Source of the DNA: CAXDOZ01 sp963991145
Lineage (GTDB): Bacteria; Bacteroidota; Bacteroidia; Chitinophagales; JABDMM01
Reading direction: 5' to 3'
Assembly: GCA_963991145.1 (NCBI GenBank)
Contig: CAXDOZ010000001.1
Location: forward strand, 10,228-74,227
DNA: 64,000 nt
The position numbers and the translations under genes were made by a program. The notes under the pieces are model-generated. The model ran no database searches. It was given only the letters and a program-made list of their open reading frames with translations, and was not told the origin of the DNA. How positions within the stretch are numbered: the stretch's first letter is position 1; every line of letters starts with the position of its first letter. Positions 1 through 8,786 of this stretch are shown here, piece by piece.

Positions 1-389
1 GAGATACCTCCAATATCGATCTTCTCAATTATTGCTTGTTCGTCGTCCGTGGTTTTTACAGTCTCTTCAAATGGATATAGGTCAACTATGATCAGATCAA
101 TCTCCGGAATTCCGTACTCCATCATCTCTTTTACATCAGAAGCTTCGTGGCGACGACCAAGGATTCCACCAAAGATCTTTGGATGAAGAGTTTTTACTCG
201 ACCACCGAGAATAGATGGATACTCTGTGAGCCCTTCCACAGGTTTAACCGGAATTCCCAGATCCTCAATAAATTTTTGAGTTCCTCCGGTGGAGTATAAC
301 TCAACACCTTCTTTATGTAATTTTTGAACGATTGGCCCCAAGCCGTCTTTGTGAAAAACGGATATTAAGGCAGACTGCAGCTTTTTCAT
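1..389 (-). CDS. purH: PurH, bifunctional AICAR transformylase/IMP cyclohydrolase, N-terminal part
   Basis: Translating the minus strand from the ATG at 389 gives about 129 residues of the IMP cyclohydrolase (MGS-like) domain, and the gene runs off the window at position 1. Visible landmarks are LYSTGGT, GRVKTLHPKIFGGILGRR, a DLYPFEETV stretch and IDIGG at the cut edge, all in the order seen in PurH. The full protein carries out the last two steps of IMP synthesis: formyl transfer to AICAR by the missing C-terminal domain, and ring closure by this domain. It lies 43 bases downstream of purN on the same strand, so the two purine genes probably work together, although purH also has its own TAnnTTTG element. 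Only the N-terminal quarter is visible. Confidence 0.92.
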   Translation of the reverse strand, partial: MKKLQSALISVFHKDGLGPIVQKLHKEGVELYSTGGTQKFIEDLGIPVKPVEGLTEYPSILGGRVKTLHPKIFGGILGRRHEASDVKEMMEYGIPEIDLIIVDLYPFEETVKTTDDEQAIIEKIDIGGI

Positions 390-409
390 ATTAGGGAGAG
401 AATTTGCTG

Positions 410-417
410 CAAAATTA
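410..417 (-). promoter_or_regulatory. Candidate -7 element for purH
   Basis: On the minus strand this reads TAATTTTG, a full match to the Bacteroidota -7 consensus TAnnTTTG. It lies 20 bases upstream of the purH start, within the purN-purH gap. I see no convincing TTG at the -33 spacing, so it is only a candidate. Confidence 0.35.
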
Positions 418-432
418 AGGATTTACAAAGCT

Positions 433-1020
433 TTAATTATCGCTTTTGCGCACATCTGTTAGCAGCTTATCAATGACTCTTGGGAAGTGATAATGTTCGA
501 GTTTCAGAACCTTTGAAGCGATCTCTTCAGGACTATCATTTGGCAGAATTTCCACCTTCTCCTGGAGTATATGTTCACCCTCGTCATAGTGCTCATTTAC
601 AAAGTGTATCGTGATCCCACTTTCTTTTTCATTTTGGGCCTTAACGGCCCGATGGACATTGATACCGTACATTCCCTTCCCTCCATACTTTGGCAAAAGG
701 GCAGGGTGAATATTGATGATCTGGTTTGGAAATGCCTCGATCAGTTTTGATGGGATCAGTTTTAAATAGCCGGCCAGAATTATCAGCTCAATATTTCTTT
801 CACGTAGGTAAGCAATCAAATTCTCTGTATCTGGAAAATTCGTCTTATTGAGAATTACGGCTTCGATTCCCTCTTTCTCAGCTCTTTGTAAAACCCCTGC
901 TTCTGCTCTGTTTGAAGCAATGAGATCTACATTGATATCATCGCGACCTTTAAAGTATTCGATTATCGCCTGGGCATTAGACCCGTTTCCCGAAGCAAAA
1001 ATGGCAATGTTTGAGGGCAT
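433..1020 (-). CDS. purN: PurN, phosphoribosylglycinamide formyltransferase
   Basis: This 195-residue protein has the usual length of PurN, which moves a formyl group from 10-formyltetrahydrofolate to GAR in the third step of purine synthesis. It opens with the phosphate-binding loop FASGNGSNAQAI (about residues 8-19). It has the substrate/folate region LAGYLKLIP followed by NIHPALLPKYGGKGMYG, with the catalytic Asn and His in NIHP, and the later HFVNEHYDEGEHI segment carries the catalytic Asp. The ATG at 1020 fits the N-terminus of the family. purN precedes purH on the same strand. A TAnnTTTG element ends four bases before the start codon, which would give an extremely short leader. Confidence 0.95.
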   Translation of the reverse strand: MPSNIAIFASGNGSNAQAIIEYFKGRDDINVDLIASNRAEAGVLQRAEKEGIEAVILNKTNFPDTENLIAYLRERNIELIILAGYLKLIPSKLIEAFPNQIINIHPALLPKYGGKGMYGINVHRAVKAQNEKESGITIHFVNEHYDEGEHILQEKVEILPNDSPEEIASKVLKLEHYHFPRVIDKLLTDVRKSDN

Positions 1021-1024
1021 AGGG

Positions 1025-1032
1025 CAAAGGTA
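1025..1032 (-). promoter_or_regulatory. Candidate -7 element for purN
   Basis: The minus strand reads TACCTTTG, a full match to TAnnTTTG, ending only four bases before the purN ATG at 1020. If used, it would give a leaderless or nearly leaderless mRNA. I do not see a -33 TTG at the right distance. Confidence 0.3.
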
Positions 1033-1104
1033 GAAGAACCTTCGAAGCGACTAAGAATAAATCTTCTTCAAGTTTCAAGATTTTCTTTAACCTTGAATTG
1101 AAGA

Positions 1105-2241
1105 ATGAAAGTCCCCTTTTTAAAACTTCATAGATCTGAGAATGATAGTGCTGCTATTCAGGAAGCCCTTCAGAGCGGCTCTTTAGCTGGTGGAGGGGTT
1201 TTTTATGAGCGAGCTAAAGAACTTTTGTCCTCTAAATTTGGATTTAAGGACCTGATCTTAACTCAGAGCTGCACCTCCGCTCTGGAGTTTTCGGCAGAAC
1301 TACTTGATATTAAGCCAGGTGATGAAGTAATTGTTCCTTCCTACGCCTATGTCTCCACTGCAGGGGCATTCGCAAATAAAGGGGCACGATTAAGGTTTGC
1401 TGATAGCACAAGTGAGCATCCAAACATTGACCCCGATTCAGTAGCAGATCTTATTAGCGATCAGACCAAAGCTATTGTTGCTCTTCATTATGGAGGTGAC
1501 TCATGTGAGATGGATAAGCTAACAAGTCTGGCCAGTGAGCAGAATATTGCACTGGTTGAAGATGCGGCACATTGTATTGGCTCAAAGTGGAGGGATTCCT
1601 ATTTGGGATCAATTGGCGATCTCGGAGCCTTGTCTTTTCAGGAAACAAAGAATGTAAGTTCCGGAGAGGGTGGGGCATTAATAATAAATGATCCGGAGCT
1701 GATACAAAGATCAAGAGTCTACTCAGAGAAGGGAACTAATAGATCAGATTTCCTTGAAGGGAAGATTGATAGATACGACTGGGTTGGAAGAGGTACTTCT
1801 GTAAAACCTGGAGAATTGATTTGTGCCGCTCTTTGGTCTCAACTTACTGAGGTTGATCTTATAAACAGTAAAAGGAAGAGCATTTGTCAGACCTACTCTG
1901 ATGAATTATCCGGATTAGAATCTTCCGGTAGAATCACAATACCAATGTCTTACACGGAATCTACTGGGAATGGACATATCTTCTCCATAGTCCTCAACTC
2001 CCTGGCCGAGCGTGATCAACTTATTAATTATTTAAGTTCAAATGGGATTCAGGCATTCTTTCATTACGGAGCATTACACAATAGTCCTTTTTCAAAGAAG
2101 GAATTTAATGAGGGAAATGACCTTAAGAATGCAGAGCGATTTGCAATTGGTCTCATACGACTTCCTGTCTATCCCTCTTTAACTGAGCAGGAACTTGAAT
2201 ACGTAATTGAAAAAGTAAAACTTGGAATTCCTAGCGGATAG
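1105..2241 (+). CDS. wecE: DegT/DnrJ/EryC1 sugar aminotransferase, WecE/RffA type
   Basis: This is a 378-residue PLP-dependent aminotransferase. It closely follows the WecE/RffA pattern: TQSCTSALE (about 53-61), PGDEVIVPSYAYVSTAGAF (71-89), VEDAAHCIGS (151-160), and FQETKNVSSGEGG with the PLP lysine at about K182. Known WecE enzymes convert dTDP-4-keto-6-deoxyglucose to dTDP-4-amino-4,6-dideoxygalactose (dTDP-Fuc4N), using glutamate. No dTDP-sugar enzymes (RmlA or RmlB) lie beside it, so its substrate must come from elsewhere. It is alone on its strand between purN and the convergent type IX protein gene, whose 3' end it overlaps by 11 bases. It may be an outlying member of the polysaccharide locus. 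The family is certain; the exact sugar is inferred. Confidence 0.85.
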   Translation: MKVPFLKLHRSENDSAAIQEALQSGSLAGGGVFYERAKELLSSKFGFKDLILTQSCTSALEFSAELLDIKPGDEVIVPSYAYVSTAGAFANKGARLRFADSTSEHPNIDPDSVADLISDQTKAIVALHYGGDSCEMDKLTSLASEQNIALVEDAAHCIGSKWRDSYLGSIGDLGALSFQETKNVSSGEGGALIINDPELIQRSRVYSEKGTNRSDFLEGKIDRYDWVGRGTSVKPGELICAALWSQLTEVDLINSKRKSICQTYSDELSGLESSGRITIPMSYTESTGNGHIFSIVLNSLAERDQLINYLSSNGIQAFFHYGALHNSPFSKKEFNEGNDLKNAERFAIGLIRLPVYPSLTEQELEYVIEKVKLGIPSG

Positions 2242-5200
2242 TGAAAGTCTTCTTGATCGGTTTTGAATCTGTTTTAATTTCGAAGTAGTAGTTCCCACTT
2301 GCATATGGAAGAACTGACAATGAAAGTGAGTTTTGCCCCTCTTCTAAAATCACCCCTTTATTCTGATAGACCAATTCTCCGTAACTACTATAGATTCTAA
2401 TATCTACCTGTTGTGAGCTGCTAACTACCAGCTCCATATTTACCGTGGTGCTTGTCGGGCTCGGATAGGGCCCAATAACCTGAACGACATCATCAGTTGC
2501 AATACAAATAGAGTTATTATCAAGAGTATTTTCTCCTCCTCCATTTACATTAATTGCTTCAATGCATAATGCTTCTGAGTTGGCATTTGTATTAACCAAA
2601 ACTTCAGAGTTTAATTGATACATCATCTGTTGGCCAACATCCAGAAATCCACTCCACGATTCAACGATCCTTGTGTTCTCACCATATCTGACAACCAGAT
2701 CTGCTGAAACTATTGGTGTAGTGGCCAGATTCAAAAGTCTAACAGAAGGAGATAATGCTGATAGATCTGCCCCTACGATTCTCTCGGAATAAGTTAGATC
2801 ATCCAATGCAAGGTCAATGTCCGGTACTTCGAGAGTTATGCTCTGATTCGACATACTCAGGCAACCTTGATCTGAAATGGTTTGAAGCTCAATTTCAAAA
2901 CTTCCGTTTGATTGATATGTATGAGTTGGATTTTCATCATTACTACCTGAGCTTCCATCCCCGAAATCCCAATTGTACTGGTCCCCTCCACTACTTTCAT
3001 TGGTGAATTGAATTTGAATAGGGGCATTGCCAAACTGCGGTGAGAATGTGAATCCTGAAACTGGATTTGGATAGACATTAAATCTCTGTGATGCTGAATC
3101 AAAGCATCCACCTTCTGTACTTATTGAAAGTGAAATAGATTGGCTTCCCGTATCTGAAAGGAAAATTGAATCTATTGGCTTGGTAGAAAAATTGATCCCA
3201 TTGTAAGCCCAAACCTGAGAAATGATTGGATCTTGAGGAGATAAGCTTTGATTTTCAAGAATTAGGTAATTGTCCAGACAAGCAGTGTCCAAGTTAAAAA
3301 CTGCAGCAGGGGGAGCCGTAATTCCAACCGTATCAGTGATGGAGTTTACACAGCCAATAGCATTGGTTACAGTAAGAGTAACCTCGAAATCTCCAATGGA
3401 AGGAAAACTATTGCTCGGGTTTTGAGTATTGTAAACTGAGCCATCTCCCATTACCCAATTCCAGGATACTATTGACAATGAATTTGTCTCATCAAAGAAG
3501 TTTGTAGTGGCCCCGATGCAGGTATTTTCAAATGAGAATTCCGGTATGAGAGATGGAAAGATCTCGATCCTTTGGGCAAATGTATCTGGGCAAGCTTTAT
3601 CTGAAATTGTAACCAGCTCAATAGTGTCAAAACCTGTCCCTGAGAATGAATAATTGAGATTGGAATTTGTACCAACGAGCAATCCATTACGATACCAAAA
3701 ATTCTGACTGATAGTATCTGGTGCCTGAACACTGGAGAGATTTATGAATTCACTCTCAACATTGGCGCAGATTACGGAAGATTGGAATAATGCAGTAGGA
3801 CTTTGATTGACGGGTACAAATCCAATGAAATTATCCGAACATCCCGAGTCAGTAATAACAACTAAGCTAACCTGATAGGAACCTGCATTAGGAAAAATGA
3901 AGCTTGGATTTTGAATTGAAGAGCTATCTAATCCATCAAAATCCCATTGCCAGGTTATAATGTTTTCTCCTGGTCCAGCCGAGGACTGGTCATTAAATGA
4001 ACTGGAGGTCCCAAGACAGGCGGTATCAAAAGTGAAAGAAGCATTTGGCTTGTTCCCTTTTACTCTTACAAAGGAGCTATCAATTCCAAGACATCCATTT
4101 ATAGATGTGGCCTGAAGGAAATAAACTCCAGTGACACTAACCTCTGCACTTAATCCCGTGTCTCCAGTATTCCATAGAGTTGATTGGACTTCACTTGTGT
4201 CACTTACTATGAAAATCCTATCTCCAGAACATAGTGTGGTATCTGGACCAATATCGACAGAGATAGCAAATGAGTCAATTCTCAATCTGGTGGTATCAAG
4301 CACTCTTCTGCAACCTTGCTGGTTCTTGATTTGAACATAATAATCTCCATCAATGGATGTCGTAATGGAGCTAGATGTATCTCCTATATTCCATAAGAAT
4401 GAGTACGGCCCTGTTGCTCCAGCAAAAATTCGAATTGAATCTCCAAGGCAAATTGAGGTGTCTGTAGTCTCAGGAAGAAGGTCTCCTCGTACAAGAACTG
4501 TATCTGATTTTATCAATCCAAAAACATCTATCACACTTACCCAGTACTTTCCATTTGCCTGTATTGTAATAGATTGACTTGTGTCTCCGGTAGACCAGAG
4601 ATAGGACACAAAACCATCTGCTGCAGCCAGGACACTATCGCATAAATTATCCAGGTTAAGGTCCTTCCCAAGGCTTAAAATGGGCGAGAGTTGTTGATAC
4701 TGCCATTTTGATAAGATCTCCCTCTTTTCAGGGTCTATGTGACCTTTTAAGATCAATAGATTGTAAAGACTCCCATTAAAGTACTGGTTTGTGTTATTGA
4801 CTGTACTCCAACCAATTCTAAAATTGGATGTCGCTGACATTGCAGTAGCAGGAGAGTCAATGCCCTGCGATACTTCATTTATTACGAGCTCAATATTTCC
4901 CTGGCTGTCAACAATCCCATTTACCAGACTAACTTTTGTGCTGTCAATTCCAGATATAGAATTCACAGAACTGCCTGTTGTAGCATCTCGAAATTGCCAT
5001 ATCCCTGTACTTAAGGTTCTAAGCAGAAGACCTCCTCCAGATGAACTTCCATTATTGAATACTCCAAATAGGGAACCGTTCAATGAGTTCTGATCAGGAA
5101 TAACAGAGCTATAGACTGCAATAGGGTCAGAGGCCGAACCATTAAAAGGCAAATTAAAAAACTGGGAAGAACCATCGAACTTTACTACTGGCCTTCCAGC

Positions 5201-7888
5201 CAATTTTGGTTCAGAAGAAATTAGAATTGGCCTTCGCGAAGAGTTGCTTTGAGAGGCATCATTCATAAATATCCCTGCGTCAAGCCAGGTATTTATCTGA
5301 CCATTACTGGTATCGATGATTAGAGAATCATTTGCTGATAAATAAACACAAACAGCACTGTCATTTTTCGGGTCAAAAAATAAAACCTCAACTGTCTCAG
5401 AAGAGATCGAGTCTAAGCAGGAATTAAAAGACCAAACTCTAATGAACAATGAGCTGATCCCTGCTGGGAAAGTAAAGTTTCCAGACAGGTCTCTACTGTA
5501 AGATGAGTTTTGGACAGTATTGGCAAATTGACTATCAAGTGCGATCTCCAATCGATAGTATTCGGCATTTAATACACTGTTCCATCCAATAAAGAATGAA
5601 GCATTAGAAGATACCTGTCCATCAACCGGGGAATAAACTTCTGTAGAGAGCGGTAAATCTGGAGAAGCTTCAACATCTATCTGAAAACTGCTATCTATTG
5701 AACAGAATTCAGAGCTTGTTACAGTAAGACTTGCATTAAAGATTCCTGCAGTTGGGTAATTATAAATAGGATTTTGAATGAGGCTGCTATCACCATTTCC
5801 AAACCTCCAAATCCATGAATTAATGCTACCAGTGCCACTAATAGAGCTCATGTCTATGAAAGAAACTGGAAGGAAACTGCAAACAACATTTCCAGGATCG
5901 ATTTGAAGTCCAACTTCAGGAACTGGGTTAACAAGGACAGTATCTGTAGTTTCTCCCACGCATCCTGAATCAGAGCTTACAAGGAGATTGACAATTTGAA
6001 TCCCCGAATTTTGGAATACATGACCTGGATTTTGTTGGATGCTTTGGTTTCCATCCCCAAAATCCCATTGCCATGAGATGACAGTGCTGGGAGGTATAGT
6101 TGAACTCTGGTCAATGAAGAATGTCGTATCTCCAAGGCAAACAGTATCTGCAACAAAGCTCACCACAGGTGCCTGACCTGAGATTGTAACATTGATTGTG
6201 TCTCTGGCTTCGCATCCTGCATTGTTTACCCCACGAAGCCAATATGGTCCGCTTGTGTCAACCTGAATTGTACTATTGCTAGAACCAGTACTCCATAAGT
6301 AGGAAACAGTAAGACTATCTCCAATAAAAAGTCCTATGGAGTTCATAGCGCATAATGAAGTATCGTTTCCTAGTGAAAAGTTTACACTGTAGAGGTCAAA
6401 ATCAATATATATAGTGTCGGAGTAGCGAGAGCATCCAATTGAGTCGGTAACTACTACGAAGTACATACCTGTATCAGCAATCAAAATAGAAGGACTTGTA
6501 TCTCCTGTCGACCATTGGAAGCTGAAGCTACTATCAGAAATATTTATTGCTGTCCATTCAATGGTATCACCTTCACAGATGGTTGAATCCGAAAAGTTGT
6601 TTACTTCCGTGGGGAATGAAAGGGTGATGGTATCAAATTGGACCAGGCCAAGATGACTTTCCGCTTGAACATAGTATGTTCCTGAGCTTGAAACATTAAT
6701 ACTATCGATTGTAGACCCCGTACTCCAGCTTATAGATTTAAAATCCCCATCCACCTTAAGGGTTTGATCACAGAATCCATATTGCTCGCGACTTTTACCT
6801 AGTTCGAGCACTGGGCTATATTTTGATTGGAGGTAAACCTGAACTCTCTCCTGATCAAAGGAGATTAGTGATGTATCATATACAATCACCTCGGCAATTT
6901 CCCCGAAGAGATACTGGTTTGAATTGCTAAGACCCGACCAACCAATTCTTATTGAATCGCTCAGTCCTTCAGGAGAAACATTATTTGCACTTCCCTGTAC
7001 ATTGCCATCTCTGGAGAAAATCAGATTGGAATCTGACTGGATCCTAAGTTCAAACATATCCGCACTCGAGGTGTCATTTGCTTGTAGTGAAAACAGAAAA
7101 GTTGAGCCAGCTGGATACGAAAACTGCCAATCACCGGAAACATGATTCCTTATCAAATAGCCTCCTTGAGCTGGGACTCCATTTTGAAATTGACCTATTA
7201 CAGGTCCAAAATTTGTATTGTTAGCTGATCTGCAAATCACAAAATAGTGCGCAGCAGTAAAGGAATCGGAATCAAGTCCTAACTCCAAATACTCGCCCCC
7301 TTGAAACTCAATGGATGGTTTGCCATTGAATCTAGAGGATGAAGGAACTATAATGGGTTCAAAACTTACACCGCCAGCCTGAGCATGACGCCCGTTAGAT
7401 GAGCGGTCTAACCAATTTGAAACCTGACCTGGTGTGTTTTCAATGATACCGGTATCGGCGGAGTACCAGGCTCTTGGGGCTACTCCGTTCCTTGGGGTAA
7501 AGATTGAAAATTTGCAGGTCTTGCTCCAGGGGCTGAAAACTCCAGCCGAATCTCCCCGGACTCTCCAGAAATAGCTATCTCCCATGAAAGGAAGGACCAG
7601 GTTGGTATCCATAGAGTTAAGGGAAATACTGATAATCGGACTACTAAATGATTGAGCAGTATCTATTTCAAGCTCATATGAATCGAATGTTTTTAAAGTG
7701 CCCCAGGAGAACTCAATACTGTCTGACTCAAAGGATTGCTGATTGTTTGGGGATGCCGGAATTGGGAGATTGCTCTGAGCTTGAATGGCAAAGCATTGAA
7801 ACAGCATGGACAACCCAATGAGAAGTGCAGATTTTAGCTTATATATCTCTATGTAGCAAATAGCTTTTGAGGTTGGGATTGGTATCAA
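2231..7888 (-). CDS. Giant secreted PKD/LamG protein with type IX secretion C-terminal domain
   Basis: This 1885-residue protein has a Sec-type signal (hydrophobic stretch ending FAIQAQS, about 19-39), an FN3-like domain, a LamG/concanavalin-like domain (about 133-345), three short beta repeats with a WSTG motif, and PKD domains with WQWDFGDGN-type signatures. An FN3 domain (about 745-830), a second LamG (836-1070), three more WSTG/WNTG repeats (1070-1276) and more PKD domains follow, so the architecture is used twice. The last 85 or so residues (PYPSPTSTT, IRIYSSYGELVY, SGNYYFEI, KTFTIR) are a type A C-terminal sorting domain for T9SS export. I keep the TTG start at 7888 because AGGAG lies just upstream and the next ATG (7807) would leave too short a signal. 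It probably acts at the cell surface in adhesion or glycan binding; no catalytic domain is seen. Confidence 0.88.
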   Translation of the reverse strand: MIPIPTSKAICYIEIYKLKSALLIGLSMLFQCFAIQAQSNLPIPASPNNQQSFESDSIEFSWGTLKTFDSYELEIDTAQSFSSPIISISLNSMDTNLVLPFMGDSYFWRVRGDSAGVFSPWSKTCKFSIFTPRNGVAPRAWYSADTGIIENTPGQVSNWLDRSSNGRHAQAGGVSFEPIIVPSSSRFNGKPSIEFQGGEYLELGLDSDSFTAAHYFVICRSANNTNFGPVIGQFQNGVPAQGGYLIRNHVSGDWQFSYPAGSTFLFSLQANDTSSADMFELRIQSDSNLIFSRDGNVQGSANNVSPEGLSDSIRIGWSGLSNSNQYLFGEIAEVIVYDTSLISFDQERVQVYLQSKYSPVLELGKSREQYGFCDQTLKVDGDFKSISWSTGSTIDSINVSSSGTYYVQAESHLGLVQFDTITLSFPTEVNNFSDSTICEGDTIEWTAINISDSSFSFQWSTGDTSPSILIADTGMYFVVVTDSIGCSRYSDTIYIDFDLYSVNFSLGNDTSLCAMNSIGLFIGDSLTVSYLWSTGSSNSTIQVDTSGPYWLRGVNNAGCEARDTINVTISGQAPVVSFVADTVCLGDTTFFIDQSSTIPPSTVISWQWDFGDGNQSIQQNPGHVFQNSGIQIVNLLVSSDSGCVGETTDTVLVNPVPEVGLQIDPGNVVCSFLPVSFIDMSSISGTGSINSWIWRFGNGDSSLIQNPIYNYPTAGIFNASLTVTSSEFCSIDSSFQIDVEASPDLPLSTEVYSPVDGQVSSNASFFIGWNSVLNAEYYRLEIALDSQFANTVQNSSYSRDLSGNFTFPAGISSLFIRVWSFNSCLDSISSETVEVLFFDPKNDSAVCVYLSANDSLIIDTSNGQINTWLDAGIFMNDASQSNSSRRPILISSEPKLAGRPVVKFDGSSQFFNLPFNGSASDPIAVYSSVIPDQNSLNGSLFGVFNNGSSSGGGLLLRTLSTGIWQFRDATTGSSVNSISGIDSTKVSLVNGIVDSQGNIELVINEVSQGIDSPATAMSATSNFRIGWSTVNNTNQYFNGSLYNLLILKGHIDPEKREILSKWQYQQLSPILSLGKDLNLDNLCDSVLAAADGFVSYLWSTGDTSQSITIQANGKYWVSVIDVFGLIKSDTVLVRGDLLPETTDTSICLGDSIRIFAGATGPYSFLWNIGDTSSSITTSIDGDYYVQIKNQQGCRRVLDTTRLRIDSFAISVDIGPDTTLCSGDRIFIVSDTSEVQSTLWNTGDTGLSAEVSVTGVYFLQATSINGCLGIDSSFVRVKGNKPNASFTFDTACLGTSSSFNDQSSAGPGENIITWQWDFDGLDSSSIQNPSFIFPNAGSYQVSLVVITDSGCSDNFIGFVPVNQSPTALFQSSVICANVESEFINLSSVQAPDTISQNFWYRNGLLVGTNSNLNYSFSGTGFDTIELVTISDKACPDTFAQRIEIFPSLIPEFSFENTCIGATTNFFDETNSLSIVSWNWVMGDGSVYNTQNPSNSFPSIGDFEVTLTVTNAIGCVNSITDTVGITAPPAAVFNLDTACLDNYLILENQSLSPQDPIISQVWAYNGINFSTKPIDSIFLSDTGSQSISLSISTEGGCFDSASQRFNVYPNPVSGFTFSPQFGNAPIQIQFTNESSGGDQYNWDFGDGSSGSNDENPTHTYQSNGSFEIELQTISDQGCLSMSNQSITLEVPDIDLALDDLTYSERIVGADLSALSPSVRLLNLATTPIVSADLVVRYGENTRIVESWSGFLDVGQQMMYQLNSEVLVNTNANSEALCIEAINVNGGGENTLDNNSICIATDDVVQVIGPYPSPTSTTVNMELVVSSSQQVDIRIYSSYGELVYQNKGVILEEGQNSLSLSVLPYASGNYYFEIKTDSKPIKKTFTIR

Positions 7889-7915
7889 AATTCTCCTTTC
7901 TTTGCATCAATAGTA

Positions 7916-8770
7916 ATGGAAGCAGAAAAGATACAATCCTGGGATCGTGAAATCAAATCTACAAAGGGATTACTAGATATAAACCTGGGTGAAATTTGGA
8001 GGTATAGAGACCTTCTTTGGCTGTTTGTACGAAGAGACTTTGTCGCAATGTACAAGCAGACGATTCTGGGTCCGATCTGGTTTTTTATACAACCGCTTTT
8101 AACCACCATTACATTCACAATAATATTCGGTCGTTTAGCTAAGATAAGCACTGACAGTATTCCGCCCTTAGCTTTCTATTTGGCAGGGGTCACTCTTTGG
8201 AACTACTTTGCCGATTGTATTGTAAAGACCTCAAACACATTTACTATAAATGCCAACATCTTCGGAAAGGTCTATTTCCCAAGAATGATTGTCCCTTTAT
8301 CAGTAGTGGTCTCCAATTTGTTAAAGCTAGGAGTCCAGCTAATTCTCTTTATCGCTGTATGGGGATATTATTACTCACAGGGAAGCATTAGCCCTACCTG
8401 GGCCCTTGTAATGCTTCCTTTTTTGATTTTGATTATGGCAGGACTGGGGCTGGGCTCGGGTATCCTGATTAGTTCGCTTACTACTAAGTATAGGGATCTT
8501 CAGTTTTTGGTGCAATTTGGGGTTCAGCTTCTAATGTATGGATCACCAGTAGTTTTCCCTTATTCTGTTGCGAAAGGAACAAAGTTTGAAATTCTATTGC
8601 AGATCAATCCTGTGACTGGGGTGATTGAAGCATTTAGATATGCTACTCTGGGAACAGGAGAGCTAAGCATGTCATTATTGGCTTACAGTGTTGTGTTCAT
8701 GATTATCCTACTCTTTGCAGGTGTTGTTTCCTTCAATAAAGTAGAGAAGAATTTCATGGATACTGTTTAA
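7916..8770 (+). CDS. wzm: Polysaccharide ABC transporter permease (Wzm type)
   Basis: This is a 284-residue ABC-2 type permease. An amphipathic N-terminus leads into YRDLLWLFVRRDFVAMYKQT and ILGPIWFFIQPLLTTITFT, followed by about six membrane segments, with the typical C-terminal pattern (SPVVFPYSV, NPVTGVIEAFRY, FNKVEKNFMDTV). In this family two copies form the membrane channel that moves a finished lipid-linked polysaccharide out of the cytoplasm. The ATPase partner starts 16 bases downstream. The gene is divergent from the type IX protein gene, only 27 bases away, so both promoters must fit in or around that short gap. It is the first gene of the long plus-strand polysaccharide locus. Confidence 0.93.
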   Translation: MEAEKIQSWDREIKSTKGLLDINLGEIWRYRDLLWLFVRRDFVAMYKQTILGPIWFFIQPLLTTITFTIIFGRLAKISTDSIPPLAFYLAGVTLWNYFADCIVKTSNTFTINANIFGKVYFPRMIVPLSVVVSNLLKLGVQLILFIAVWGYYYSQGSISPTWALVMLPFLILIMAGLGLGSGILISSLTTKYRDLQFLVQFGVQLLMYGSPVVFPYSVAKGTKFEILLQINPVTGVIEAFRYATLGTGELSMSLLAYSVVFMIILLFAGVVSFNKVEKNFMDTV

Positions 8771-8786
8771 ATCGATCAAGCTTAAG

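Noticed and set aside
7807..7888. Start of the type IX secreted protein at the ATG at 7807
   Set aside because: It would leave only about a dozen residues before the mature part, too short for a signal peptide; the TTG at 7888 has an AGGAG upstream.
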